A DNA stretch of 64,000 bases, taken from assembly GCF_902506095.1 (NCBI RefSeq), contig NZ_LR733293.1, forward strand, positions 3,656,264 to 3,720,263. The letters run 5' to 3'. The translations under genes were made by a program, and so were the position numbers. Positions within the stretch are counted from its first letter, which is position 1; each line of letters opens with the position of its first letter. This stretch comes from Arthrobacter sp. 9AX. Its GTDB lineage: Bacteria > Actinomycetota > Actinomycetes > Actinomycetales > Micrococcaceae. The notes below the pieces were generated by a model that saw only the letters and a program-made list of their open reading frames with translations, did no database searches and was not told the DNA's origin. Shown piece by piece: positions 25,147 to 34,240 of this stretch.

Positions 25147-26019
25147 TCAGCCCTTGACGGAGCCGATGAGCATGCCCTTGGCGAAGTGCTTTTGCAGGAA
25201 CGGGTAGAAGACCAGGATGGGCAGGGTGGCCACCACGATCACGGCGAACTTGATGCCCTGCTCCGGCGGGATGTAGGTGGGGTCCACATTGCCGGTGCCC
25301 AGGAGGTCTGATGCCGCGGTGACCTGGCGCAGGTACATCTGCAGGGTCCACTTGGAGTTGTCGCTGAGGTAGAGCAGCGGTGACATGAAGTCGTTCCAGA
25401 TGCCCACGGCGTAGAACAGCGCGAAGGTGGCCAGGACGGGTTTGGACAGCGGGAGCAGGATCCGCCACAGGATCCCGATCTCGGTGGCGCCGTCCATCTT
25501 GGCCGATTCCTCCAGCTCCGCCGGAAGTTCCTGGAAGAAGTTCTTGATGATGATCAGGCTGAACGGGTTGATCGCCGCGGGCAGGATCAGGGCCCAGTAC
25601 GAGTTCAGCAGGCCCAGGTCCTTCACCAGCAGGAAGGTGGGGATCATGCCGCCGGAGAACACCATGGCAAACACCACCAGGGACAGGATGACCTTGCGCC
25701 CGCGGAGCGTCTTTTTGGCCAGCGGGTAGGCCATGGTCACCGTGAATGCGAGCTGGACCAAGGTCCCGACGGCGGTGACCAGGATGGTGGTGACCAAGGC
25801 CCGAATGAAGGCCGGGGTGGAGAAGATGTACTCGTAGGAGCCCAGGGTGAACTGCTCGGGCCAGACGAAGAACGCCCGCCGGGTGATTTCCGCTTCGTTG
25901 GCGAAGGACCCCGCTATCACGTATATGAACGGCAGCAGGGTGATGACGCCGATCAGGGAGAGGAACACGTAGTTGGCGGCGTCAAAGATCCGCCCGCCGG
26001 TGGTGTTGTGGATTTTCAT
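25147..26019 (-). CDS. Carbohydrate ABC transporter permease (LplC/YtcP type)
   Basis: This 290-residue inner-membrane permease has six helices and the ATPase-contact EAA loop EESAKMDGATEIGILWRILL near residue 180. Sequence details such as GGMIPTFLLVKDLGLLNSYWALILP and IPPEQGIKFAVIVVATLPI mark the LplC/YtcP branch, whose Bacillus members import rhamnogalacturonan or uronate-containing oligosaccharides. It pairs with the permease directly upstream (2-base gap). No ATP-binding subunit is encoded nearby. Confidence 0.92.
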   Translation of the reverse strand: MKIHNTTGGRIFDAANYVFLSLIGVITLLPFIYVIAGSFANEAEITRRAFFVWPEQFTLGSYEYIFSTPAFIRALVTTILVTAVGTLVQLAFTVTMAYPLAKKTLRGRKVILSLVVFAMVFSGGMIPTFLLVKDLGLLNSYWALILPAAINPFSLIIIKNFFQELPAELEESAKMDGATEIGILWRILLPLSKPVLATFALFYAVGIWNDFMSPLLYLSDNSKWTLQMYLRQVTAASDLLGTGNVDPTYIPPEQGIKFAVIVVATLPILVFYPFLQKHFAKGMLIGSVKG

Positions 26020-26021
26020 GG

Positions 26022-26996
26022 CTAGAACAGTCCGCTCTGGTTGAAGCGTTTGGCCAGGGCGTTGGTGCCGAAGATCAGCACAATGCCCACCAGGGATTTG
26101 AAGAGCCCCACGGCGGTGGAATAGCTGTAGGCGCCCTGCGTGATGCCCACGAAATAGACGTAGGTATCGAACACGTCTGCCACCGACCTGTTCAGCGCGT
26201 TGGTCATCAGGTAGATCTGCTCAAAGCCCGTGTTCAGCATCTGACCGATGGCCAGGATCAGCATCACGATGATGGTTGACCGGATCCCAGGCAGGGTGAT
26301 GTGCCAGACCCGGCGGAACCGGCCGGCGCCGTCGATGATCGCGGCCTCGTACTGGTCCTGGTCCACGGTGGCCAGCGCGGCCAGGAAGATGATGGTGCCC
26401 CAGCCGGTATTCTTCCAGATTTCCTGCAGCACAATCAGCGGCCGGAACCAGTTCGGATCGGACAGGAAGTCGATGTTGGTGCCCAGCACGTTGTTCAGGA
26501 AGAGGAACAGCGGTCCGAAGTCCAGGGCGAACAGCAGGAAGCTCAGGGAGGCCACGATGGTCCAGGACAGGAAGTGCGGGATGTACACCAGGGTCTGGAC
26601 GGTGCGTTTGAGGATGCTCAGCCGCACTTCGTTGAGCAGCAGCGCCAGGACTATGGTCAGCGGAAACGCGATGCCCAGGTTCAGGAACGCCAGGATCAGG
26701 GTGTTTCCCAGGAGCCGCGGGAAGTCCGGGTTCGCGAAGAAATCCTGGAAATGCTGGAACCCCACCCACTTGCTGCCGTTCACCCCAAGGAACGGCACAT
26801 AGTCCTTGAAGGCGATGCTGACCCCGTACATGGGCCCGTACCGGAAGACGGCGAAGTACAGCACGCCGGGCAACAGCAGCAAGTACAGCCACTTGTAGTG
26901 CGCGAAGTGGACGGAGAACCTGCCCCGCTTCCGGGGAGCGGACGCAGGAGGCTGCGTCCGCTCCCCGGCCCGGGTGTCAATGACAGGGGCTGCCAT
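26022..26996 (-). CDS. Sugar ABC transporter permease (LplB type)
   Basis: A 324-residue permease, partner of the LplC-type gene downstream. Six helices follow a charged N-terminus (APRKRGRFSVHFAHYKWLYLL, in part). The EAA loop is YEAAIIDGAGRFRRVWHITLP near residue 230, and GPMYGVSIAFKDYVPFLGVNGSKW is typical of LplB. The ATG follows the binding-protein stop without a gap (TAA then ATG is separated by no base), so translation is coupled. Substrate is inferred from neighbours as a rhamnogalacturonan-derived oligosaccharide. Confidence 0.92.
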   Translation of the reverse strand: MAAPVIDTRAGERTQPPASAPRKRGRFSVHFAHYKWLYLLLLPGVLYFAVFRYGPMYGVSIAFKDYVPFLGVNGSKWVGFQHFQDFFANPDFPRLLGNTLILAFLNLGIAFPLTIVLALLLNEVRLSILKRTVQTLVYIPHFLSWTIVASLSFLLFALDFGPLFLFLNNVLGTNIDFLSDPNWFRPLIVLQEIWKNTGWGTIIFLAALATVDQDQYEAAIIDGAGRFRRVWHITLPGIRSTIIVMLILAIGQMLNTGFEQIYLMTNALNRSVADVFDTYVYFVGITQGAYSYSTAVGLFKSLVGIVLIFGTNALAKRFNQSGLF

Positions 26997-28526
26997 TTAC
27001 TTGTTGTCCTGCCACAGCTTGTTGATTTCTTCCTTGACCTTGTCGCCGCCGCTGGTGTTCCACAGCTTGATGGCGTCCTTCAGGCCCTGCTCGTCGACCT
27101 GGCCGGCGAGGTACTTGATCCGGGCGTCGGCCACGATGTTGTCCAGCTGCGCGCCCTTGGAGACGTAGGTGGCGGAAACGAACGGTGCCGCGGGGTTGTA
27201 GACAGCGCTCTTGAGGTCCTCGGCCATCACCTCGGTGCGCTTGTCGAAGACCTGCTGTTCGTAGTCGGTGGCCTGCTTGACCGGGTAGAAGCTGTTGCCC
27301 GTGACGTTCATGCCCAGCTGCGCGTAGCTCTTCACGTCCGTGGTGACCGCTTTCCCCTCTTCGGTCTCGGGCTTGATGGTGGCAGCCTTGCCGTCCTCCA
27401 GGGCGAAGTTGGTGCCTTCGATGCCGTTGTTGAGCAGCACGGCCACGTCCTTGCCGTTCATGGTGTTCAGGAACTCCAGCACCGTTTTCAGTTCGGCTTC
27501 GGTGCGGACGCTGGACTTGGGAATGGCCAGGAAGCCGGAGTAGCCGTCGGTGGGGTGGGCGTGGAGTTCGCCGTCGGGGCCTTCGAGGTTGCCCACGAAG
27601 CCCACCTTGTTCTGGAAGTTGTTCGGGTCCGCCTGCTTGAAAAGGTTGATCAGGACGCTGACGCGGGAGTCGACGTCCGCGATGATGCCGCCCTTGCCGT
27701 TGAAAAACGGTTCGTTCCATTTAGTGCCGTCGAAGGTGGCGAAGTCCGGGTTGATGAGCTTCTCATCCACCATCTTCTTGACGAACCGGTTGGCTTCGAG
27801 GAACTCCTCGGTCTCGAAGCTGGGAATCAGCTTCCCGTCTTTCTCGATCCACCGGTTGCCGGCGCCGTACCACTCCTCGATCAGGTCATAGGGGCTGTTG
27901 GTGCCCAGCGCACCCCACTTGGGAATGGTGATGCCCCAGGTGTCGTCCTGGCCGTTGCCGTCAGGGTCCTGCTCGGTGAATGCCTTGGCCACCTTGTAGA
28001 GGTCCTCGGTGGTTTTGGGCGGCTGGAGTCCCAGCTTGTCCAGCCAGTCCTGGCGGAACATCACGGCGGCACGCATCGGGGCCCGGCCCCGATAGACGCC
28101 GTATACCTTGCCGTTGATGCTGGCGTTTTGCTGGATGTCCGGGAAGGTGGTTTTCAGGTTCGGGTAGTCATCCAGCTTGTCCGTCAGGTCCCAGAATGCG
28201 CCGGCTTCCGCGTTCTTGACGAAGCCGGGGGTCTTGCCCTGGATGACCATCACGTGCGGGATCTCGGACGATGCGAGGGTGATGTTCGTTTTGTCCTCGT
28301 AGGAGGCGTTCGGTGCCCAGGTGATGTTGACGTCCTTGCCGGTCAGCTCCCGAAGCTTCTTCTGCACGGCACCGTCGGCCGACGGCGGCTGGGCTTCGAG
28401 GAACGGCGCCATCACGTTCACCGTGGAAATGTCAGCGGACTGCGTTTCACCCCCGCTGCAGGCCGTCAGGGTAAGTGCCGTGGCGGTGACGACGGCGGCG
28501 GCCAGGGAGATTTTTCTGCGGATCAT
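26997..28526 (-). CDS. Extracellular solute-binding lipoprotein (LplA/YtcQ type)
   Basis: A 509-residue protein beginning MIRRKISLAAAVV with lipobox LTAC near residue 20, so it is exported and lipid-anchored. It is longer than ordinary CUT1 binding proteins (~430) and belongs to the LplA/YtcQ class (GKDVNITWAPNASYEDKTNI, YRGRAPMRAAVMFRQDWLDKLG in part). AAAAGGAACAAA precedes the ATG at 28526. It captures the sugar for the two permeases downstream. A YesL-family gene is upstream in the same operon, as in Bacillus. Confidence 0.92.
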   Translation of the reverse strand: MIRRKISLAAAVVTATALTLTACSGGETQSADISTVNVMAPFLEAQPPSADGAVQKKLRELTGKDVNITWAPNASYEDKTNITLASSEIPHVMVIQGKTPGFVKNAEAGAFWDLTDKLDDYPNLKTTFPDIQQNASINGKVYGVYRGRAPMRAAVMFRQDWLDKLGLQPPKTTEDLYKVAKAFTEQDPDGNGQDDTWGITIPKWGALGTNSPYDLIEEWYGAGNRWIEKDGKLIPSFETEEFLEANRFVKKMVDEKLINPDFATFDGTKWNEPFFNGKGGIIADVDSRVSVLINLFKQADPNNFQNKVGFVGNLEGPDGELHAHPTDGYSGFLAIPKSSVRTEAELKTVLEFLNTMNGKDVAVLLNNGIEGTNFALEDGKAATIKPETEEGKAVTTDVKSYAQLGMNVTGNSFYPVKQATDYEQQVFDKRTEVMAEDLKSAVYNPAAPFVSATYVSKGAQLDNIVADARIKYLAGQVDEQGLKDAIKLWNTSGGDKVKEEINKLWQDNK

Positions 28527-28638
28527 TTTGTTCCTTTTCCACTTCTTCGGGGTTGGTTTTGCGGTCACCGGGCAGTGTTCAGCCAGGCAACAGGAAGGCG
28601 GTATTCGTTATGGTTGATCGGGCGCCGAGGCGCGGGAT

Positions 28639-29319
28639 TCACCGCGCCGGGAGCGCCTGGTGATGCGTCGGGCCGGGGGCAGGAGCCTGATGTTCGGCAT
28701 GGGCGGCCATGGATTCATCGTTGGCCGTAAAGAAGCGGTCGCACAGCCAGCCGGTCAGGAAAAGCCACGCGCCCACACTGAAAAACGGGATCAAGCCGGG
28801 GACTGCGCCGCTGGCGTAGACCACGGCGGCGGACACAAAAAGCAGGATGACCGTGCCTGCCAGGTGCCGGACGGCGAACCGGGACGACATCAGGAAGTAC
28901 TGCGCCAGCGGCAGCTCGTACCGCGCATACATCGGGAACAGGTAGCAGACGGCGCCGGCCAGGAAGATCGCCCCCACAAACGTGGCCGCGGCACCCAGCT
29001 GGGACGCAAGGTCGCCTCCGGCTGAAAAGCGGTTCCAGTTCATGGTCAGGGCTACAGCCACACCCATGACCGGCAACGCAAGCGCGTTGCCACGGACAAA
29101 GTTCCGGACGTATGCACGGGCAAAAGCCGGCAGGAGCCGGGCTGCCTCCCCCGTTGCCCTTTTGCGCACCAGGATGTGCGCGGCCGCGGTGGCAGGGCCC
29201 GCGCCGAGGACACCGAAACCCAGGACAGTAAAGGTGAGCCACAGCAGGTTCAGGCAGGCGATCCACAGGAGCGTGTCAAAGAACGAGTACGCGCGGGCGT
29301 TCCACGAAGACGTAGGCAT
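28639..29319 (-). CDS. YesL family (DUF624) membrane protein
   Basis: A 226-residue protein with five or so hydrophobic segments and the family start SSWNARAYSFFDTLLWIACLN (in part). YesL proteins accompany LplABC-type oligosaccharide importers in Firmicutes and actinobacteria but have no established function; an accessory role in transport is an inference. It leads the operon YesL, binding protein, two permeases, GDSL esterase, DUF1961, transcribed from the promoter region shared with the Gfo/Idh gene. A second YesL-like gene is at 36618. Confidence 0.88.
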   Translation of the reverse strand: MPTSSWNARAYSFFDTLLWIACLNLLWLTFTVLGFGVLGAGPATAAAHILVRKRATGEAARLLPAFARAYVRNFVRGNALALPVMGVAVALTMNWNRFSAGGDLASQLGAAATFVGAIFLAGAVCYLFPMYARYELPLAQYFLMSSRFAVRHLAGTVILLFVSAAVVYASGAVPGLIPFFSVGAWLFLTGWLCDRFFTANDESMAAHAEHQAPAPGPTHHQALPAR

Positions 29320-29383
29320 GGCACGGCTCCCTTCGGTTCTCCATCGTTGCAGAAACGAGGACTTCAGTGGTCCGCGTCACGTT

Positions 29384-29507
29384 AGTAATCGGTTTCTCGA
29401 AAATCTAGACCGCTTTACGGGGGCAGGTCAAGCGAAATTTTGAATCGTTACATTGCTGGACATGAAGCACGCCCTTAGTTCACACTGGAACTTGGAAAGC
29501 GCTTGCC
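29384..29507. promoter_or_regulatory. Divergent control region with three LacI-type sites
   Basis: Between the YesL operon (minus) and Gfo/Idh-GH78 operon (plus) lie AGTAATCGGTTTCT (29384-29397, degenerate), TGAATCGTTACA (29441-29452, matching the rha operator half) and GGAAAGCGCTTGCC (29494-29507). Both operator families of the window therefore meet here, suggesting dual LacI control. Confidence 0.65.
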
Positions 29508-29557
29508 CTGTGGGTTGGCTGTCACAAGAAAACGCCCTCCGGGCCGATTGGAGCACC

Positions 29558-30787
29558 ATGGGAACGCCAGCCGGCACCGTCGCCGGGACTCAGTCCATCC
29601 AGAACGCCCCGGCGCCCGCGACGGCCGAAAGGCCCGCCGCCAAGGTGGCACTGGTAGGCGTCCACGGCTTCGGCACCCACCACCTGCGGAACCTGAAACG
29701 ACTCCAGGCGGCCGGCGTCGTCGACCTCGTTGCCGTGGCCGATCCCACTCCCCCGGCGCCGGGGTCCGTCCCCGCCACAACGCACGCCCACCCGGGCCTG
29801 CCGGAACTGCTCGCGGAGACCAGCGGCCTGGACCTCATCATCGTTGCCACCCCCATCCAGACCCACGCACCGCTGGGCCTGGCGGCCCTGGCCACGGCCA
29901 CCGACCTCTACCTGGAAAAGCCGCCCGTCGCCTCCCTGGCGGACTTCAACCGGCTCCGCGACGCTGCCGCTGCGTCCGGCCGCAGCGTGCAGATCGGGTT
30001 CCAAAGCCTGGGCTCGCACGCACTGACGGCCATCGAAAGGCTCCTTGCCGACGGCACCATCGGAACCTTGCAGGGGATCTCCGCCACCGGCCGATGGGTC
30101 CGTGACCGGGCCTACTACAAGCGGTCCCGGTGGGCCGGAAAGCGGACCATCGACGGCGTGGACGTGGTGGACGGCGTAGCCACCAATCCCCTGGCGCACG
30201 CGGTGGCAACGGCACTGCGAATCGCCGGGGCCCGCACCACCGCGGACATCGCGTCGCTCGAAACCGAGCTGTACCGCGCCAACCCGATCGAGTCCGATGA
30301 CACGTCCGTGATCCGGATCCGCACCAGCTCAGGCCTGCCCATCACGTGCGCCCTGACGCTGTGCGCCACGGAATCCGTGGAACCCTATGTGACGCTCCAG
30401 GGCTCCGCCGGCACCGCTGTCTTCCACTACACCGAGGACCGGCTCACCGTTGAGACCGCTGCCGGCCGTTCCGAGGAAGTCTTCGGCCGGGACGATCTCA
30501 CCGAGAACCTGCTGGCCCACCGAAACGGCGGCACCCCGCTCCTTAGCCCGCTCCAGGACAGTGGCGCCTTTATGCTCGTCCTGGAAGCCATCCGCACCGC
30601 GCCGCTGCCGGCCCCGATTGACGCGGAGTATGTCCGGTGGGAGGGCGAGGACGATGCAGCGCATGCCGTGGTGACCGGCATCGAGGAGGCCCTGGAACTC
30701 GCGGGCGGGCAGCATGCCACGTTCAGCGGGCTGGGACTTCCCTGGGCAACCTCGGCGCCGCACGCCTTCCACCTGCCGGCTTCCTGA
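29558..30787 (+). CDS. Gfo/Idh/MocA family oxidoreductase
   Basis: A 409-residue NAD(P)-dependent sugar oxidoreductase. The Rossmann motif VALVGVHGFGTHHL lies near residue 30 and the catalytic-lysine motif is LEKPPVAS near 127. I start it at MGTPAGTVAG (29558) because GGAGCACC precedes it; longer starts would place the operator at 29494 inside the gene. Its stop meets the ATG of the GH78 gene with no gap, so both act on the same glycoside. It is strongly similar along its length to the N-terminal half of the fusion protein at 48132. Oxidation of an imported rhamnoside or its aglycone sugar is a reasonable guess. Confidence 0.88.
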   Translation: MGTPAGTVAGTQSIQNAPAPATAERPAAKVALVGVHGFGTHHLRNLKRLQAAGVVDLVAVADPTPPAPGSVPATTHAHPGLPELLAETSGLDLIIVATPIQTHAPLGLAALATATDLYLEKPPVASLADFNRLRDAAAASGRSVQIGFQSLGSHALTAIERLLADGTIGTLQGISATGRWVRDRAYYKRSRWAGKRTIDGVDVVDGVATNPLAHAVATALRIAGARTTADIASLETELYRANPIESDDTSVIRIRTSSGLPITCALTLCATESVEPYVTLQGSAGTAVFHYTEDRLTVETAAGRSEEVFGRDDLTENLLAHRNGGTPLLSPLQDSGAFMLVLEAIRTAPLPAPIDAEYVRWEGEDDAAHAVVTGIEEALELAGGQHATFSGLGLPWATSAPHAFHLPAS

Positions 30788-33700
30788 ATGCAGCGCCCGT
30801 CGACTGCCGGGCAGCTGCCCGCCGTCATCGTTTCCGGCCAGCTTCATGCCAGGGACCTGCTCACGGACGGGCTGTCGCCCTGCCTGACGGCCGGGCCACG
30901 TCCGTCGTTCAGTTGGCAGCTCGGGCAACCCGAACACGCCGATCCGTCGCGGGCCACGCAGACCGGCTACGAGCTGGTGGTGGAGGACAGCGCCGGCACG
31001 CCGGTGTGGAGCTCGGGGCAGGTGGCTTCGGGCCGCTTGTCCGCCGGCTTCGATGGGCCCGCGCTCGACGACGACACTGACTATGCATGGCGGGTCCGGG
31101 TGTGGGACGGGTCGGGTATGCCGGGCGCATGGTCAGAGTCCCGGCAGTTCAGTACCGGCCTCGGCGACGCAGGCTGGGGCGCCGACTGGATCCACCGCGC
31201 GCCCGGCGGCCGCCCGCCCCTGGAGGTTTTGGACGGGGCACTGCGGGTGGCCGGCACACCGTTCCTGCCCGTCCCCTGTGCCCCGATCCAGCACTACCGG
31301 CTGGACGCCCGCCTCCGGCCAGTGATGGGCATGGCCGGGATCCTGCTCCGGACCACGGGGCCCGGAACGGGATTGCTGCTGGAACTCAGCGGCGCCGGAA
31401 GCGTGGTGCTGCGCCGGGCCGCCGTGTGGGAGATCCCGGCTCCGTCGGCTCCTGCCACCGAGGTATTGGCCAGCGCGGTCCTCCCGCCTGGGGTCCTCGC
31501 CGGCCCTGCCCTCACCGGCACTCCGCCAGGTGCCCCGGCCAGCCCGGCGAAGGAGTGGCCCTGCCTCACCGTTACAGACGACGGCGAAGCGGTCACGGTG
31601 GTACTGGACGGCCACCAGTTGATGGTTTTCAACGAGTGCGCGGTGCCCGGCGCCCAGGGGCGGCTGGCCCTCCACCAGGCACCCCGGAGCCAGGCGGAAT
31701 ACGCCTCCCTCCGGATCACGGACACCTCCGGCGACAACCCCGGCGGGCTCCTGCTGGACCATGAGTTCACCGCCGGGACGGACCTCGCCCATGCCTACCG
31801 CGCGCACTGGACCGGTACCACCGCCCACCGTCAGCCGGACGAGTGGACACTTTTCAGCACCACCATCACCCTCGCGGGAACAGTGGCCAGGGCCCGTCTC
31901 TTTGCGGCGGCGCACCATCACGCCCAAATCTCCCTCGACGGAACACCGTGCCTGGCCACGACCTCCTTTGGCTACCCCGGCGAAGGGTATTACGACGCCG
32001 CCGACGTCACCGGACGGCTCGCCGGGCCCGGCACTGCAACGCAGGCCCCCACTGACGTGCCCCTCACCGCCCTGCTCCACTGGTACGGACCCGGGCAGGG
32101 CCGGGCCGCGGGCCTCCCCGGCCTGCTGGTCCGCCTCAGCGTCCACTACACGGACGGCCGGCGTGAGGTCTTCGCCTCCGGCCCGCACTGGCACGCTGCC
32201 GAGGCACCCTACCGCCAGTCGGGCTACCGGAATGACGAGGGCGACCCGGTGGAGCACCTGGACGGGCTGGCCGCGGCAGTCCTTCCTGCCGTCGGACAAC
32301 TGCCCCCGGCGCTGAGCTACGGCACCCATCCCACCCCGGAATTCCCTGCCCTGCATCCCCGCCGGACGCAGCTGGCGGAGGAGTTCGTGGCCCCGCAGGC
32401 GTTCCTCACGGCCGACGACGGGACTCTCGTCGCGGACTTCGGCCAGGTCATTCCCGGCCGGCCCGCCGTGGACTTCCGGGACGGCGTTCCCGGCCGGACC
32501 GTGATGATCCGGGCCAGTTACGTCCTGCGCGCCGACGGCAGGGTGGACGCCGGCACAACGGCCAGCCAGAACACGGACATGTCCTTCCCCTACACGCAAA
32601 CGGCGGGGCCCCAGCAGTACCGCGCCTCGGTACACCTGGGCTTCCGGTACCTGGAACTGCCCGGTGTGGAGGCCGTTGACCTGTCCCGGGTGGGAGCCGT
32701 GGTGGTGCATGGCCGGCACCCGGGTGAGGGAAGCTTCACCAGCTCGGATGACACCCTCAATGCCGTATTCCGGCTCCTGCGGGACTCAGCCCTGTACGGC
32801 GTGCAGGAGCAGTTCGTGGACACACCCACCCGGGAGAAGGGCCAGTTCCTTGCCGACGCCGTCAACATCTCCTACGCCACCATGTCCCTGTTCGGTGAGC
32901 ACGCCTATACCGCCCAGGCGCTCCGGGAATTCTGCTGGTCGGCAGCCCGCTATTGGACCGCCGGCGAAGACCGGGGCCGCTACAACGCGGTCTATCCGAA
33001 CGGGGACGGCAAACGCGACATCCCGGACTTCTCCCTCATGATCCCTGAATGGGCCGAGGAGTACTACCACCGGACCGGCGACCTGGCATTGGTCACTGAA
33101 CTGCTGCCACACCTCTGCGATACGGCAGATTACGCGCTGCGGTACATCCCGTCAGAGGGGCCGACGGCGGGTCTGGTCACCACCCTGGGCGGCGGCTCCG
33201 GCCCCTATCTTCACGGCATCGTGGACTGGCCTGCGCCAGGCCGCTTCGGTTACGACATGGACTGCGCCGCCAAGACCACCGTCAACGCGCAGGCGTACTC
33301 CGCTTTGATGGCCACTGCCCGCCTGCTGGCCGCCGCCGGGCAGGAGGATGCCGCCGCCCGCTATGCCCGCCGGGCCCGGGCGCTGGCCGCTGCCATCCGT
33401 ACCCGCCTACGCGTGGACGGCCTGATGGTGGACGGCCTTCACACCGACGGGACACCCAGCACCCACGCGTCCCAGCACGCCACCTCCTACCCGCTCTCCT
33501 TGGGAATCACCGCACCGGAGTACGCCCCGGCTGATGCCCGCAGGATCGCTGCGATGGGGATACTGCAAGGGCCAATGACCGTGCACCGACTGATCCGTGC
33601 ACTGCTCGCGCAAGGCCTCACCGATGCCGTCCTGGACCTCCTGACGAACAAGGACCAGCCCGGGTGGGCGCAGCTGCTGGAGCGAGGCGCCACTTTCACC

Positions 33701-34153
33701 TGGGAGGCCTGGGACCTGGTTGACGGGACGGATTACAGCCAGTCCCACGCCTGGTCAGCCTCGGTGGTCAAGGAGATCCTCGACCACCTGCTGGGTGTCA
33801 GGTATGCCTCCGCCGGTGGGTGCGAACTTGTCGTCGAACCGCCGCTGTGCCGGCTGGAGCATGCCCGCGGCAGCGTTCCCGCGGGCAACGGCAGCGTGGA
33901 CATCAGCTGGACCCGGACCGGCGGGCAGCTGCAACTGGAGTGCACTGTGCCCGCCGGAGTCACGGCGGTCGTCCGGCTGCCGGCCGGCAGCTACGGGATC
34001 CAGGGCCCGACGGCGGGAGACGCCGTCGAGCGTTCCGCTCCGGTGAGTGCCGCTTCAGTCAGCGGGGATTCCGACGGCGGCCCGGCCGGCACCGCAGCAA
34101 AGGTGGACTTCCGCATCCACTCCGGTGCCTGGAGCTTCACTCCCGGCGGTTGA
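30788..34153 (+). CDS. Alpha-L-rhamnosidase, GH78
   Basis: An 1121-residue glycoside hydrolase. An N-terminal Fn3-like module (PRPSFSWQL ... DYAWRVRVWDGS) is followed by beta-sandwich modules and an (alpha/alpha)6 barrel from about residue 650. The general-acid region reads VDTPTREKGQFLADAV (~676), in place of the usual DCPQRDERLGWTGD, and the general-base region is FTWEAWDLVDGTDYSQSHAW (~970). It releases terminal L-rhamnose from oligosaccharides or plant glycosides. No signal peptide, so it acts inside the cell. Residues ~150-310 contain an inserted module less typical of small GH78 enzymes. Confidence 0.9.
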   Translation: MQRPSTAGQLPAVIVSGQLHARDLLTDGLSPCLTAGPRPSFSWQLGQPEHADPSRATQTGYELVVEDSAGTPVWSSGQVASGRLSAGFDGPALDDDTDYAWRVRVWDGSGMPGAWSESRQFSTGLGDAGWGADWIHRAPGGRPPLEVLDGALRVAGTPFLPVPCAPIQHYRLDARLRPVMGMAGILLRTTGPGTGLLLELSGAGSVVLRRAAVWEIPAPSAPATEVLASAVLPPGVLAGPALTGTPPGAPASPAKEWPCLTVTDDGEAVTVVLDGHQLMVFNECAVPGAQGRLALHQAPRSQAEYASLRITDTSGDNPGGLLLDHEFTAGTDLAHAYRAHWTGTTAHRQPDEWTLFSTTITLAGTVARARLFAAAHHHAQISLDGTPCLATTSFGYPGEGYYDAADVTGRLAGPGTATQAPTDVPLTALLHWYGPGQGRAAGLPGLLVRLSVHYTDGRREVFASGPHWHAAEAPYRQSGYRNDEGDPVEHLDGLAAAVLPAVGQLPPALSYGTHPTPEFPALHPRRTQLAEEFVAPQAFLTADDGTLVADFGQVIPGRPAVDFRDGVPGRTVMIRASYVLRADGRVDAGTTASQNTDMSFPYTQTAGPQQYRASVHLGFRYLELPGVEAVDLSRVGAVVVHGRHPGEGSFTSSDDTLNAVFRLLRDSALYGVQEQFVDTPTREKGQFLADAVNISYATMSLFGEHAYTAQALREFCWSAARYWTAGEDRGRYNAVYPNGDGKRDIPDFSLMIPEWAEEYYHRTGDLALVTELLPHLCDTADYALRYIPSEGPTAGLVTTLGGGSGPYLHGIVDWPAPGRFGYDMDCAAKTTVNAQAYSALMATARLLAAAGQEDAAARYARRARALAAAIRTRLRVDGLMVDGLHTDGTPSTHASQHATSYPLSLGITAPEYAPADARRIAAMGILQGPMTVHRLIRALLAQGLTDAVLDLLTNKDQPGWAQLLERGATFTWEAWDLVDGTDYSQSHAWSASVVKEILDHLLGVRYASAGGCELVVEPPLCRLEHARGSVPAGNGSVDISWTRTGGQLQLECTVPAGVTAVVRLPAGSYGIQGPTAGDAVERSAPVSAASVSGDSDGGPAGTAAKVDFRIHSGAWSFTPGG

Positions 34154-34184
34154 TCCGGCCACCCATCCCAACCAAGTAACGGTG

Positions 34185-34231
34185 GGTGTCGTTTTGGGCC
34201 GCCAAAACGACACCTAGCGCTACCTGGCTGG
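34185..34231. repeat. Palindromic dispersed repeat, copy B
   Basis: Perfect 13-bp arms GGTGTCGTTTTGG / CCAAAACGACACC (34185-34197, 34202-34214) with a 4-base loop, then TAGCGCTACCTGGCTGGG. It matches copy A at 11460 in stem shape and tail. It sits between the GH78 gene and the pseudogene and could terminate both. Confidence 0.75.
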
Positions 34232-34240
34232 GATTTGGGG

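Noticed and set aside
26301..28730. 809-codon plus-strand frame
   Set aside because: It is antisense to the LplA/LplB-type importer genes, which have clear motifs, lipobox and operon spacing.
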